From Amaranthus tricolor (Eukaryota > Streptophyta > Magnoliopsida > Caryophyllales > Amaranthaceae): DNA of 64,000 nucleotides. The notes beneath the pieces were generated by a model. The model was not told where the DNA came from. It was given only the letters and a program-made list of their open reading frames with translations, and ran no database searches. Of this stretch, positions 13,245 to 24,088 are shown piece by piece. Position 1 is the first letter of the stretch. Each line of letters starts with the position of its first letter. Made by a program: the position numbers and the translations under genes. The stretch spans positions 6,062,156-6,126,155 of the forward strand of contig NC_080053.1 of assembly GCF_026212465.1 (NCBI RefSeq), given 5' to 3'.

Positions 13245-14327
13245 GCTTAGTTTTCAAAAGTGCACCTGAAACGCGCCTAGGCAAGAGAGGCGCACCAAGG
13301 CTACAACAAAAACTTCTCAAAGACACAAGGTGCCTGCGCAATACGAGAGGCGAGGGAGAGGCGTGCGCCTTATGCTCCTCCAACATATTACCTTTTGTTT
13401 TTTCTTTTTTTTTTTTTGAGTTTCAGGTACTAAAATACTTACTTTTGCTTTTACAGGTTTCTTAAAAGAAATAGTTGTTTATTTGAATTTAAAAGAAACA
13501 AAAAAAAAACCTTACTTGCCCTGGCCAAAGTTGCTCTTTCAAGTGTGCTACCATTCTTGACAAGGTATTCCTCTTTCATTTTCTTCTTTCTTCTATTTCC
13601 TCTCTATTTTTCTATTTTCTTTTTGATTTTAGTCGTTTCCCCGTCAATTTGTTTTCTTTCTTTTCTCTCATTTCTTCTTATATTATTTTATAATGTTTGG
13701 ATTTATTTTTTCTCTTTTTCTTTTGTCTTTTTTCTTTTTTCTTTTTTACTTCTACTACTATCTCTTTTTTCAATGATTCATTTAATATCTAATTTCTTTA
13801 CAAATTAGTCAAAAGAATAATGATAAAAATACGGTGTATTTGATGTGTAATTTAATTTGATTACATAATTTTTCTACTCATTTTGTTACAGTGATCAAGT
13901 CTTAGCATATAGTTCTTTTGTTTATGCTATCATTTAATTGTTTGTGCTTGGCTTGTCATCAATGTATAACGACTTACAGCTTGAACAATTATTTTATCAA
14001 CTCCTGTTGCATCTTCATGCCTTTTGGTCTTTGGATCCTGCAAAAGAATATGGTGAACTCAAAATTATATTATCTTATTACCTTATCTGCTAAAGTAGTA
14101 TTTATCTAACTTGAATGTTGTAATAATATGAATTTCATGTTGTTTGAACTATCAAGTATAATATGAATTTCATGTTGTTTGAACTATTAAATATGTTTAA
14201 AAATCGACTTTGGAGCCTTTCAACGAAATTGTGTGCCTCAAATACGAAAAGTATGCGCCTTCACCTTGAACCTTGCACCTTGGAAGAAAAAAACCTTTTG
14301 CGTGCCTTGCGCCTCTTTAAACTAAGC
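13245..14327. mobile_element. 1.08 kb inverted-repeat element nested in the LTR element
   Basis: Both ends share GCTTAGTTT in inverted orientation, followed within 60 bp by inverted GAGGCGCA/TGCGCCTC blocks: GAGAGGCGCACC on the left, CTTGCGCCTC on the right. Subterminal GCGCCT/AGGCGC words recur at both ends. The interior is T/C-rich with no recognisable protein. I see no certain target duplication, so the class is unresolved. A shorter G/C-rich patch with GCGCCTAG at about 34,480-34,600 may be a related fragment. Confidence 0.5.
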
Positions 14328-14849
14328 TTATATGATGGTGATGAAAGACAAAACCTTTACTCAAGATTTATCCAAAAAACTCACTTCACAACTTATCTCA
14401 ACCAAAGCAAGGATTTTTAACTCAAAACTTGTAAACAAAGAAAAAAGCAAGTGTTTTCAATAAACTCTGAAACTATTTAAGCAAACATATCTATTTTTAA
14501 TGGAATGTGAAAAATTTGAAGAGAGGTTTCCAAAAAGAATATATCAACTTCAAACAGGAGACACTTTTTGACCATCAAGAGCAATCCAACTAACCTATTC
14601 ACTCTTCTCCTTTTACCCAACTATGTCTCAACACCACTCTTGAGAGCTAAAGTTAAATGTCTTTAAGGTACTTCTTTACATCTTAAGTTTTCAAAACACC
14701 TTTTAAATGCCAAAAAAAATCTTCACCTTAACTTGCCCAAAAAAAATTGATTCACTAAAATCTTTGTTCATTTTAGGTGGTTGAACACAACCAAAATACC
14801 AAGAAACACCATAATAATCATCAACCATACCTTTGTATATGATACCAAT

Positions 14850-15528
14850 TGCTAGAGGAGCCTAACGAGAGCGAAAGCGTAGCTTAAAGGTGTCAAAATA
14901 GTTAAAGATCATGGCTTGAAGGTGCATTTATGAAACAAGGTCATTTGCAAGGTGATTTTCAACATGAAAAACATTAAGCATGATTTTGAGGTGGTTCACC
15001 AACAATGAAACTATATCCACCAACCTAGGTTAGTGTATCATTATGTGTAACGAATATAAAAGCTAAAAGCTCAATACAGGTTGAAGGAATCAATGGAGTC
15101 TATGTGTGAGTTAATGATATTAAGGTAGAAAATTACATGGTAAGAAGGGGATATGGGAGGCTCAAGCATTTAGCTTGTCTCTACACACTATGTACAATAC
15201 AAAGGAGTGCTCTACTTAAATAGCCAAAGGTGGGGTTAGAAAATATTCGAACAACAATGCAACAGTAGGCAAACAGGGCTATTAGACTGACATGCTCGTT
15301 CGAGCACTATACCAGCTCACAGTCACGTGCCTTCAACACTTGCTCTTCCACGTATACTCATGGTCCCCCTTGCTTTCAAACGCATCTTCCAGTTGTAGCT
15401 AATGTACTTCTTATCCTTGCTCATTAAGGATTAATCCCATTTCAAAATACTCTAATCTTGTTCCTTGCACACCAAGCATAGAGCGTAATTGAACTTGTTA
15501 TGCCATGCTTTGGAGTAAAAAATTCTAA
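14850..15528 (-). repeat. 5' LTR of the intronic element, truncated
   Basis: This direct-repeat partner of 12143-12902 keeps the inner TG/CA end next to the primer-binding site at about 14,841-14,848. Similarity stops near 15,528, so about 60 bp of the outer LTR end is missing and no target-site duplication can be read. Confidence 0.75.
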
Positions 15529-16601
15529 TAGAAACTAATTTTCAAAACAAAGAGACTATGTATTCTGTCCTGTAAATAAGGATCAACTTCGTGCATTTAG
15601 CAACACAAAGCTTTCAAATTACACAAAGTAGGTAGCGAAACAGTAAACAATACATTCCATCAAACCCAGGCACAACAAAAAGTACAAAACATGTACTTGG
15701 TGTCAACATTCCAAATTGGACCAAACACTCAAACATCTCAACCATAGTCTAATCAGAACTTCAGAACTTTGTAAAGTCCAAATCTACCAACCTAATACAA
15801 ACTTCTGACACCTAAAAGCATTAGCAGAAAACAACCTGTAATATACAAACCCTGACAAGTGACAACAATTTAATTACATGACTCGAAATGTTTAAATGCA
15901 TGCTGCTACACTAATGCATATTTATCAGATTTCAACTCTGAACACGGATAAAAAAAAAAGTCAATTCTGTTTGCTACATGTCCATCTAAACAATGCTGGC
16001 ACAAAAATCAACCATTCCTCTATAACTATAATGCATTAAAAACAGGTGTCAAAACAGAACATCTACGCGAGTGATTATATTAGTACAAAACCTAAACTTA
16101 GTCTATCCAGATTAAGTTCACACTCTTTCCCATCCTCGTATACAAAATGATCCACAACCACAAACCATGAACGTCATAAACTTTACAAAAACAGCTCAAT
16201 TCAATCCATCAACAAGTCAATACCACCAAATTAATTATCCGCAAACCCTAGTTCCAAGAAATTAATGAGTAAAACCACAAATCCTATAACAACCCTAAAA
16301 AAACTAAAACCTTTGAACATAAAAACAAAGGAATCTAACCTTAAACCCTTGCATTAACATAATCATAGAAGCATTCACATCAGTGAAACTAAATTTACAA
16401 AGATTGACAAGATTAAAAAAGGAAAAGTTACAGATTGTCACAGATATTGATGATAGAAGTAATTTGAAGCTAGTACGACAACAGTGATTATTATAAATCA
16501 ATTAAGCGACAGAAAAAGAAAGTTCTCGATTGACAGAGAACATCGATTAGAGTTGATAAGAATGATAGAATGATGGATAAGTGAGATGAAGATGAGCAAA
16601 C

Positions 16602-16705
16602 CTTAGCGGTACAGCAATGGCAGCAAAGCAGCTACACCGGAGAATGGAGAATCACAAGTAGCGTTGTTTTTAGTGACGGAGAAAGAGTGGGTGGTATACT
16701 ATAGA
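16602..16705 (-). promoter_or_regulatory. CYP95: Promoter and non-coding first exon of the CYP95-like gene
   Basis: On the minus strand a CT-rich leader ends CCGCTAAG|GTTTGC, a good donor at 16602/16601. The matching acceptor is GCAACAG at 10697-10699, 42 nt before the start codon. A TATA-like TATAGTATAC lies at about 16,694-16,703, which would put transcription start near 16,665. The G/C-richer leader stands out from the AT-rich surroundings. The splice pairing is inference; only transcript data would prove it. Confidence 0.6.
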
Positions 16706-16874
16706 AAAACCTAGTGTACGGTTCTTTTACACTATTAATGGCTTCCTAAAATTACCGGTTTATCCCTAGTGTTTGTTCCCAATCCCAATAGTGGGGCATT
16801 TATAGAGTATATAGACTATGATTATAATGATTGTTTCCTCCTATTTAGTAGACTTGTTTATTCGGATCATCGGA
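16706..16874. other. Upstream flank of the CYP95-like gene
   Basis: Short AT-rich stretch between the proposed promoter and the Athila-like element. Nothing recognisable apart from its position as possible promoter-proximal DNA. Confidence 0.4.
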
Positions 16875-18583
16875 TGATAAGTATAGTTTTTGGCCTAAAT
16901 AACATTATTTAATATTTGAGGTCCTTATTTTGCGAGCCTTAAGCTGTCGGCTACTTGGAATGCCTTAAGAACCACTCATGGTATTTTACACTTATTGTTT
17001 CTCTTTTGTGGTCTATCGAGAGCTTTGTTTATCATTTTGAGGTTGGAAGTGGTCGAGATTCGCTAAATGGAGTTTATTTGTCATTGTATACCGTTTTATG
17101 TATGTTCGAGTTGATTTAAGCAAATTTCTAGCCATCTCAGTCCTCAACCATGTCCACCAAGCTCTTTTGATACAATGTCACATGTTTAGAGACCATATCG
17201 CGACTCAAGAAGGTTTCCAATCCATTAAAGATGAGGAAAATTCGAGAGTCATTTGATTGAGTTTCAAGTCTACTTGAAGTCATTGTGCATGATCTTAGCC
17301 AAACTAGCTTAGCTTCAGACGAACTGATGAAGGACAAAGTCACTGAAAGTGGTCTGTGTCCAATTTCGGGCGAATCTATGGCCAATTTCGGCCGAAATAA
17401 TGTGACTCTAGGTGAGATTATTAGAGCTTTGGTCCAAGCTATGTTGAAGGCAAGTTCTAGACAATACTTCTTGAAGTTTCGGGCGAATTTAGCCTATCTT
17501 TGGGCGAATTTAGGTGACTTCGACCAAGATTGTTCTTGCCTTCGGGCAAAGCTAGGCTCTAGAGCTCTTTTCTGCGTCTTTTCCTTTCGACTCTTGAGGA
17601 ATGATATAAATACCATTCTTCTTGGATTTTATAGGGGACTTTAGACATTACTTAAGAGCCCTAATCTGGTTTTTTGCTTTCTTAATCTTTTTTTAATCCT
17701 TCCTTAATCTCTTTTTAATCTTTTATTAGTAGTTAATCTTTATGTTAATTTCAATCTTTCTTAGTTAAACCCTAGTTTTCTCCATTAGACTTCTTCTATT
17801 GCAATTTGATTGTATTATTTTCATCAATCTCCATTGGAACTCCATTTATCAAGGTATTATTGTTCTTTGATCTTTTAATTATTTTTATTGTAGTTGGTTT
17901 TGCTTGTTTGATGAATTCAGTTGCTTCTATGTATTCAACTAGTGAGTATCTTCTTTCTAGGGCTTGCTATAAACCCTAATATGCATATGAAATAGATTCT
18001 TGAGGAACTTATTAGTTGTTGTTATCTAAGGATGATTGAATATGTTATAATCCACTTAAGTTGAAGTCTTTTAGCTTTTCATGTTACGAAATACGAAAGT
18101 TGAGGTTGAAGAGTATATTAGTCTTAAGTGCAAAACAAGTTAAACTCTTTCTGTCGCAATTCGAAAATCATGAAAATTGAGAACTGGTTTTTAATTGGTC
18201 TTGTTTTATGGTTGAATTGATCAAAATTATGAAAGTTGAGATTAAGATAAAACATTATTCAATCTGCGATTAGTCGATTAGCATCCCGAAAAGGAATAAT
18301 TAAGTCTTCCACCTAAAACCTAAATGACATAACCAACATTGAACTTAATTGTCTAACCCTATGCATGTTAGTGGGAATTGCTATTACCCTAGACCTTTTT
18401 CTTATTGAATCAAGTTATATTTACATCATGGCACTCTTATTTTAGTTTAAAATCATCAAAATATTGGTTGTTTGATAGTGATTACTTAACAGAATTACTC
18501 TAGACACAAGGTCTCCTTGTGGTTTGACCCGTAATTGTACTACCACACCCTTACACTTGCGGTTTAAAAATAGAACCCTAACA
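16875..18583 (+). repeat. 5' LTR of the Athila-like element
   Basis: About 1.7 kb, within the usual range for Athila LTRs. It starts TGATAAGT and ends CCTAACA just before the primer-site remnant. Its first part aligns with 21694-21945 through shared blocks such as TGTGGTCTAT, ATGTTCGAGTTGATTTAAG and TCCTCAACCATGTCC, but has about 100 bp extra near the start. Confidence 0.8.
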
Positions 18584-18710
18584 AGTTTTTGATGTTGTTG
18601 CCTGGGAGGCGACGTCGATAGTTTAGTTTAGTTTTATTAATTTCTTTCTTACTTAGTTTTGGTTTCTTTCTTTTTCTTTGTGCTTGTTACGTTTAGTCTG
18701 TTGTTTGTGA

Positions 18711-19800
18711 ATGGACACGAGGTCTCAAGGACCATCTGACCTTGAGTACTACCCAAACTTTGAATTTGTCCTGCGTCATCTTCGAGTAGAGAAAAGAAGA
18801 GAAACTAAAACTTTGGGGTCCCTATTCTTGATCTAACACCCATAAACTCACTACACTCATCATCTTCACCATTATTTGAATCATCTTCTCCCATCTTACT
18901 AACTATAGCCATCATTCCACCACAACCTTTTGGCCACATGGGGAGACCTTTCCCAGCTCATACCACCGCATCATGCATCGTAAAACCTGTTGTAGCTGAT
19001 AGTTTTGAGCTTTACACACACCTCATTCAGCTAATAGAGAGACACAAACTTGGTGGGGCACCTTTAGAAATCCTGTATGATCATCTATATGATTTCTTGG
19101 AGAAGTGCCACACCATTAACATCAACAATGTCACCGAAGATGCCATCAGATTAAGACTTTTTCCTTTTAGCTTAAGAGACAAAGCCAAAACTTGGCTTAA
19201 GTCCGATCCTCCCAATAAATACTCATCATGGGAAGAGTTGGGTAATGAGTTTCTTAACAAATTCTTCCCTCCAAGGAAAACCTCTCAACTGAGATCGAAA
19301 ATCCAAACTTTCAAATAGAGTCCTTTTGAAAGTTACTACGAATCATGGGAGAGATTTAAGGATCTTTCAGAGAATGCCTGCACCATGCAATACCAAAATG
19401 GCTTCTTATCTAGTCTTTCTACTCCAGGATACAACTCCACCATAAATGCTACATGTGGTGGTGATATGAGCTCTAAAACTGAGGATTAGCTGCTCACCTT
19501 GTTCGAAACTATTGCTTAAAACTCATCATGGAGTAATGAACAAGAGTCAGTGGTGTAATCTTTAACCAAAGCGGATGGGGATGTTATGGAAGCTGTAAAT
19601 ATTTTGACAACAAGGATGGAAAACCTAAGTACCGACTTTCAGAAGGCCCAAAGCGATATGATTGAGTTACAAATAGCTCAGATGGGTCAACATATATCTA
19701 CCTTGTAGTGTGCTTCTAACCACTTTCCTAGTCAACCTGAATCCAAGAATCCACCCAAGCAAATCAATGCGGTTTTTACAAGAGTGGTAAAGGGTTAGAG
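18711..19800 (+). pseudogene. Athila-like gag remnant
   Basis: Translation starts MDTRSQGPSDLEYYPNFEF, the usual opening of Athila/Tat-type Gag. The core reads DAIRLRLFPFSLRDKAKTWL followed by FLNKFFPP, the retrotransposon Gag consensus. The longest open stretch is 18938-19318. In-frame TAG/TAA codons, mostly where CAG/CAA would be expected (19316 for example), break it repeatedly, as does a shift near 18,800. The pattern fits C-to-T decay of a methylated repeat. It is non-functional. Confidence 0.85.
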
Positions 19801-20089
19801 AACACCCCTACAAGCATGGTTTAAGTTTCGCAAGAGCTAGAGGATGAAGTGACTCCACTTAACCACCTAAATCTGCTAATGATCCAACTCCATCAACCCC
19901 TATACCTTACATTACACCTGCACCGTTCCTACAAAGGTTGGCTAATGCAAGGTTGGAGAAAAGATATGCGAAGTTTCTCCAGTTGGTGAAAGATTTACAA
20001 TTGAAAATACCCTTTCTTCAAGCTGTGATAGAGATTTCTTCCTTTACTCAATTTTTGAAGGATCTCACCAACAACAGATCAGGACTAAA

Positions 20090-20658
20090 GGAGTTGTGAA
20101 TCTCCCTGAACAACACAGTGCGGTGATCTTAAAGCAACTCTTCTGAAGCTTGAGGACCCAATAAGCTTCGTTCTCAATCCCTATTTCTACTAATAGTCTA
20201 GTTGTTGACAATGCCTTGTGTGACTTAGGAGATAGTGTCAGTCTTATGCCTCTTTCTGCTTACAAAAGGCTACCGAATTTGGGAAGCCAACTCCAAACTA
20301 GCATGACCTTCCAGCTAGTGGATTGGAGTATTAGGCATCCTATTGTAAAGTATGTTCATGTATTTATGGGGAATCTAGTATTCCCATGTGACTTTCTAGT
20401 CATGAGCATGCCTAAAGATGCTCATGCTCTTATCATTTTGGGTAGACCTTGCCTTGTAACTATTAGAGCCGTTATTGATGTAAAAAGAGATAAGCTAACA
20501 TTAGAGGTAGGTGAAAAGATGATGATGTTTAAGCTTCAAAAATCCATGGAAAATGCTTTATCTGAGAAATGTCAATCGGTTAATAAGCTCAAGGAATGGC
20601 CATTTGAAATAGGACATCATGTAGTTGCACTAAGCAGTAACAGAATGTTATTCAAATG
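20090..20658 (+). pseudogene. Athila-like aspartic protease remnant
   Basis: The 20216-20659 frame contains CDLGDSVSLMPLSAYKRL, then a strand with IILGRPCL and an IDVKRDKLTLEVG end. This matches the retropepsin of Athila-like elements, whose active site is normally CDLGAS. The catalytic Asp is kept, but the Ala after Gly is Asp, which should harm the active-site loop. Upstream codons contain stops. No reverse transcriptase follows. Confidence 0.8.
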
Positions 20659-21693
20659 AGTTAAAAGGTAAAGGGAAACAATGTAAATGTGTTTGGAAGG
20701 GCCTACAAGGGCTTTGTTGGTATTTTTTGATGTTGATTTAGTGAGTTGCGTCGGCCGTCGAGCTGACGACATTTACGTAACGCTTCCGAGAGGTAACCCA
20801 TTTTATTAGAGTTTTCATTTCTAATTTCTTATTTTCATAGTTTTTGTCTTTAAAAATAGATATTTATTTTAGTTATAGATTGCATAGTTTAGGAGTAGAT
20901 ATCTTCACTTGGCCTTTTTCTTAGATGATTTGTAGGTAGTTAAGGAATAAGGAATATTTTAAGGCCAAAAGCTATAACTAAATTGTATCAGGTGCATACT
21001 TCATCCTCTTCTCCTCTAATCTTCTTATTTCCAGCTCCACAAAACTTCCTCGCCCATCCCCACCCTAGCCATCATTACTTAAAATTCTCGCACGTCTATT
21101 TACTAGACATAACAAAACTCAAATGCATACTTTATCAACTATATAAACATAAACACCATTCCAACCCTATTACCTATGTTGCTTTCAAACCGCCATCATT
21201 ACTTAAAATTCTCGCACATCTATTTGATTAATGAGTATTTTTGTTATGTTTGCATATCCTGGTTGTTGGCTTTATGTTGTGTTTGATGGTTGTCTAAGGG
21301 TGTTGGAGGAGGTACGAGGGTTAGTTGTTTGGTAGCATCATTTATTCTCCCCTTTTTTTTCTTAGGCATGGGGGTGTTTGAGGGAGACTAAGTTAATCAT
21401 AGGTAAATACTTAACTCGATGGCATTATCTTGGGTTAGTGCTTCTTTAGAGAGAGCTTAATCGGGATATCCCCGATGGCGATTGTGAGGTAGAGTGCTTA
21501 GGCTTAGAGTCAGCCTTGAGGCAGGCATGAAGGAGGTGTTTGATTGTCCACTATATGTCCATGTTGTAGCCTACCTCATTTTAGAGTTTTTTGTTCTTAG
21601 TTTTGGGTTTGGAGTTGTAAGGAGATGTTGCTTGTTGTGCTTGGTCTACGCTTGTTTTGCTCAAGGACTAGCAAAAGGTTAGGCATAGGGGAG

Positions 21694-21945
21694 TGATAAG
21701 TGTAGTATTATACACTTATTGCTTTTTCTTTGTGGTCTATTGAGAACTTTATTTAACATTTTGAGGTTGAAAGTGATTCACTAAATTGAGTTTATTTGTC
21801 GTTGTATACCTTTCCATGCCTTAATATTCTATGTTCGAGTTGATTTAAGTAAGTTTCGAGCCATCTTGGTCCTCAACCATGTCCCGAGCTCTTTTGATAA
21901 AAAGTCACATGTTTTGACACCATATTGTAGCTCAAGAAAGGTTCC
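21694..21945 (+). repeat. 3' LTR fragment of the Athila-like element
   Basis: It begins directly after the polypurine tract AGGCATAGGGGAG and aligns with the start of the 5' LTR. Similarity ends near 21,945, so over 80 percent of the LTR is lost or replaced. Confidence 0.8.
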
Positions 21946-22775
21946 ACGGTTTCGAATGGGTGACATTCGGTTCGACTAAAGTTTGAATCGATAATATTTT
22001 GAATAGATGCGTCAACGGGCCATGATTGGGTCGAGTCGGTTAGTTACGAGTCAGTGTATGAACGATTATTTAAGGTATCGGGTTTGCATTGTATTGCTTT
22101 CGATTTAAGCTTGGTTCGAGTGTCAACGAGGCTCGTGATGTCATCGGTCGATAATTGGTTCAATTTTCTTAGGCACAAATCGAATTCAATTCTTATTTTC
22201 GAGTAAGGAATCAGTTACAGGCTACTACTAGTTGCTTAAATACGGATTAAGATGATAGTCGAAATTTTATTTGATGTAAATTGGATTATCTATATTTAAG
22301 TTGTTATAAGACATATATATTTTAGTTTGAAACTTTTACTTGTATTATTCTAAACTAGTTGGTGGAGCGTGTGCTAGATGCGCGCCCCCAAGTAATCCCA
22401 TTAAAATTAAAATTGTTATTACAAGTGGATTAGTTGATGATAAATATATGTAATGTATAATTTTAATGTGTAATGATATTATTTGCATAGGTTTGGTAAA
22501 TAAAGTAGATACATTGCAAGTTTTGTATATGCAACAAAATGATCTCATTCATGTGCAACCCTAGAGAAAAGCACGACATTAATTTTAGGTATTCTAGCTG
22601 AGCAAATGAGTAGCAGCACAGAAATATTGGTAACAATAACTGGCAGCGGAAACAATTACATAAACAGCAACAACCACACTCAATAGCTTTTCGCACCAAC
22701 TTGCCAACACAAACCAATAATCAACAGATATATGATAGCAAGGCAACATCCTTTCGTGAAACCAACATCTAGCAG
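21946..22775. other. Unassigned repeat-derived DNA
   Basis: No gene is recognised. The 21,950-22,200 part is richer in TCGA/GGTTCGA words and may be a piece of another LTR. The rest is AT-rich with only shadow reading frames. Confidence 0.4.
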
Positions 22776-22785
22776 CTTTTATCAA

Positions 22786-23060
22786 GAAAATTTGAAAAAA
22801 ATAAGATTATTTAACAACTTTATTCCAAAAACAAGCTTCGTAAAAACTTTATTCCTAAAATAAGCGTCCGTACATCCATACCTACCTAGGCTTGGTATAA
22901 TCTCGCTCTTACTAACAGCAACTTAAAGCAAATGGTCAAAAATTGAGTCAAGCCTCAAGTCGCTGTTAGTAACAGCGACATTAAGGTTGACTGGTCAAAC
23001 CATATTGTCGTTGTTACTAACAGCGACTTAAGGCTTGACTGGTATGACTTTTATTGACTA
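22786..23060. repeat. Left terminal inverted repeat of the Mutator-like element
   Basis: Pairs with about 27240-27483 in inverted orientation. It contains a full quasi-palindrome at about 22,955 and related half-sites near 22,905 and 23,007, with GACTGGTCAAACC-like spacers. Confidence 0.8.
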
Positions 23061-23325
23061 TCTTGTATGAATTAAAATAGCCGTTGTTAAATTGAAAAAT
23101 AGTTGTTATGAAGTTGAAAATAGCCGTTGTAATTATGTTCTATAAATATCTCCATCATTTCCCTACTTTATTGTATCCAATCTACATCATTCTTGTTCTA
23201 GTTAATCAATTTTTAAAGGTAACATAAGTTATTATGTTAGTGTTATTCTCAATTTATAAATGTTAATATTATTCTTGAATGTTTACTTACGTTACTATAT
23301 CATATGTGTTCCGTATATGTCACAG

Positions 23326-23633
23326 GAGCATTCTATTGAAGAGCTTTGTGATTGTGGTTATAAAGTTGAGATTAATACAGATTGAAGCGACTTCGATCCT
23401 GGGTGTGATTTTGTTGCTTGTCCTTTCTACTTGGTTGAAGGATTAGGATGCACATACTTTAGGTGGATTGTTCCGGAGGGTATCAAATGCAGAGAGACTT
23501 AATTATACGGCTTGAAAAAGAAAAACAAGAGCTTAAAGATTAGGTATTTAATCTCAAGAGACAAATAGATGATATGGCACATAGGAAAGAAGAGACTGAA
23601 AGGTTTATGAGAAAGTTTAAGAAGCAATCTTAG
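23326..23633 (+). pseudogene. GRF-type zinc-finger coiled-coil remnant carried by the Mutator-like element
   Basis: After a TGTCACAG acceptor-like site the plus strand reads EELCDCGYKVEINTD, a stop, then DFDPGCDFVACPF...CTYFRW. The spacing C-x-C-G ... FxxCP ... CxxFxW is that of the GRF zinc finger. After a frameshift near 23,480 it continues with a charged coiled coil (RLEKEKQELK, KRQIDDMAHRKEE). It is encoded opposite to the transposase remnant. In-frame stops make it non-functional. It may be an accessory frame of the element family or a captured host gene. Confidence 0.65.
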
Positions 23634-24088
23634 TTAGCGACGGTGGTTTAACTTTACGAATGAACTATGTAATTTGATATGGATTCGTTGAACATGAATG
23701 AAATTGTGTTGAATTTTCGAGAGCATTTTCCTATTTGAATATGATTATGTGTTTGTTTTCGATTAAATTCATACTGCATTGATGGCAGAATGATTCATCG
23801 CCGAAAACTCTGAGTATCTAACATCATTTCATTCATAATAAACGTGTGAAAATACGATAAAAATATATTCATCTACATAAATATTACAAAGTATACACAA
23901 AAGTCCAAATGTTAAAAATATTGAATATGTACAAATGTTCAATATATACAAAATGTCACTAATGCTCAATATATACAAATTGTATTTTAATTCTAATCCT
24001 CGTCCTATACCCCGTCTAACTGTGACGGTTTACGACGCCTCCTACGATAGTAAGAGGCCGTCGCATGATGCTCGGGTAGGGGAGGTGA

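Larger units (their letters stand above)
12143..15528 (-). mobile_element. Non-autonomous LTR retrotransposon inside the 5'-UTR intron
   Basis: Two direct repeats of about 700 bp (12143-12902 and 14850-15528) flank 1.95 kb without retroviral genes. On the minus strand the right copy ends CTCTAGCA and is followed after two bases by TGGTATCA, the core of an initiator-Met tRNA primer site. This makes the right copy the 5' LTR. The left copy begins TGTTGAAAG after a purine-biased AAGGTGGA stretch, as expected for a 3' LTR. The 5' LTR lacks its outer end beyond about 15,528. With no coding capacity it fits a TRIM/LARD-type element. Confidence 0.75.
10697..16601 (-). other. 5.9 kb 5'-UTR intron of the CYP95-like gene
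   Basis: No conserved coding exon is seen between the proposed donor (16601) and acceptor (10697). The intron holds a 100-bp tandem duplication, a non-autonomous LTR element and a nested inverted-repeat element, annotated separately. Long 5'-UTR introns occur in plant genes and can raise expression; here most of the length comes from insertions. Confidence 0.55.
16875..21945 (+). mobile_element. Athila-like Ty3/gypsy element, pol-deleted
   Basis: The 5' LTR begins TGATAAGT at 16875 and the 3' LTR begins TGATAAGT at 21694, directly after the polypurine tract GCATAGGGGAG. A primer-site-like TTGATGTTGTTGCCTGGGAG follows the 5' LTR. It is a decayed form of the Asp-tRNA type site with GTTGCC-GGGGA used by Athila-like elements. 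The 3.1 kb interior has gag and protease remnants but no reverse transcriptase, RNase H or integrase. At about 20,740-20,800 it passes straight into the GTCGAGCTGACGAC...GGTAACCCA sequence that normally follows pol. The 3' LTR is cut after 252 bp. Confidence 0.85.

Noticed and set aside
13545..13808. Phe/Leu-rich 87-codon frame
   Set aside because: A pyrimidine-rich, low-complexity stretch inside a transposon; no family resemblance.
17285..17644. 119-codon frame before the gag remnant
   Set aside because: It lies within the 5' LTR of the Athila-like element and matches no known protein.
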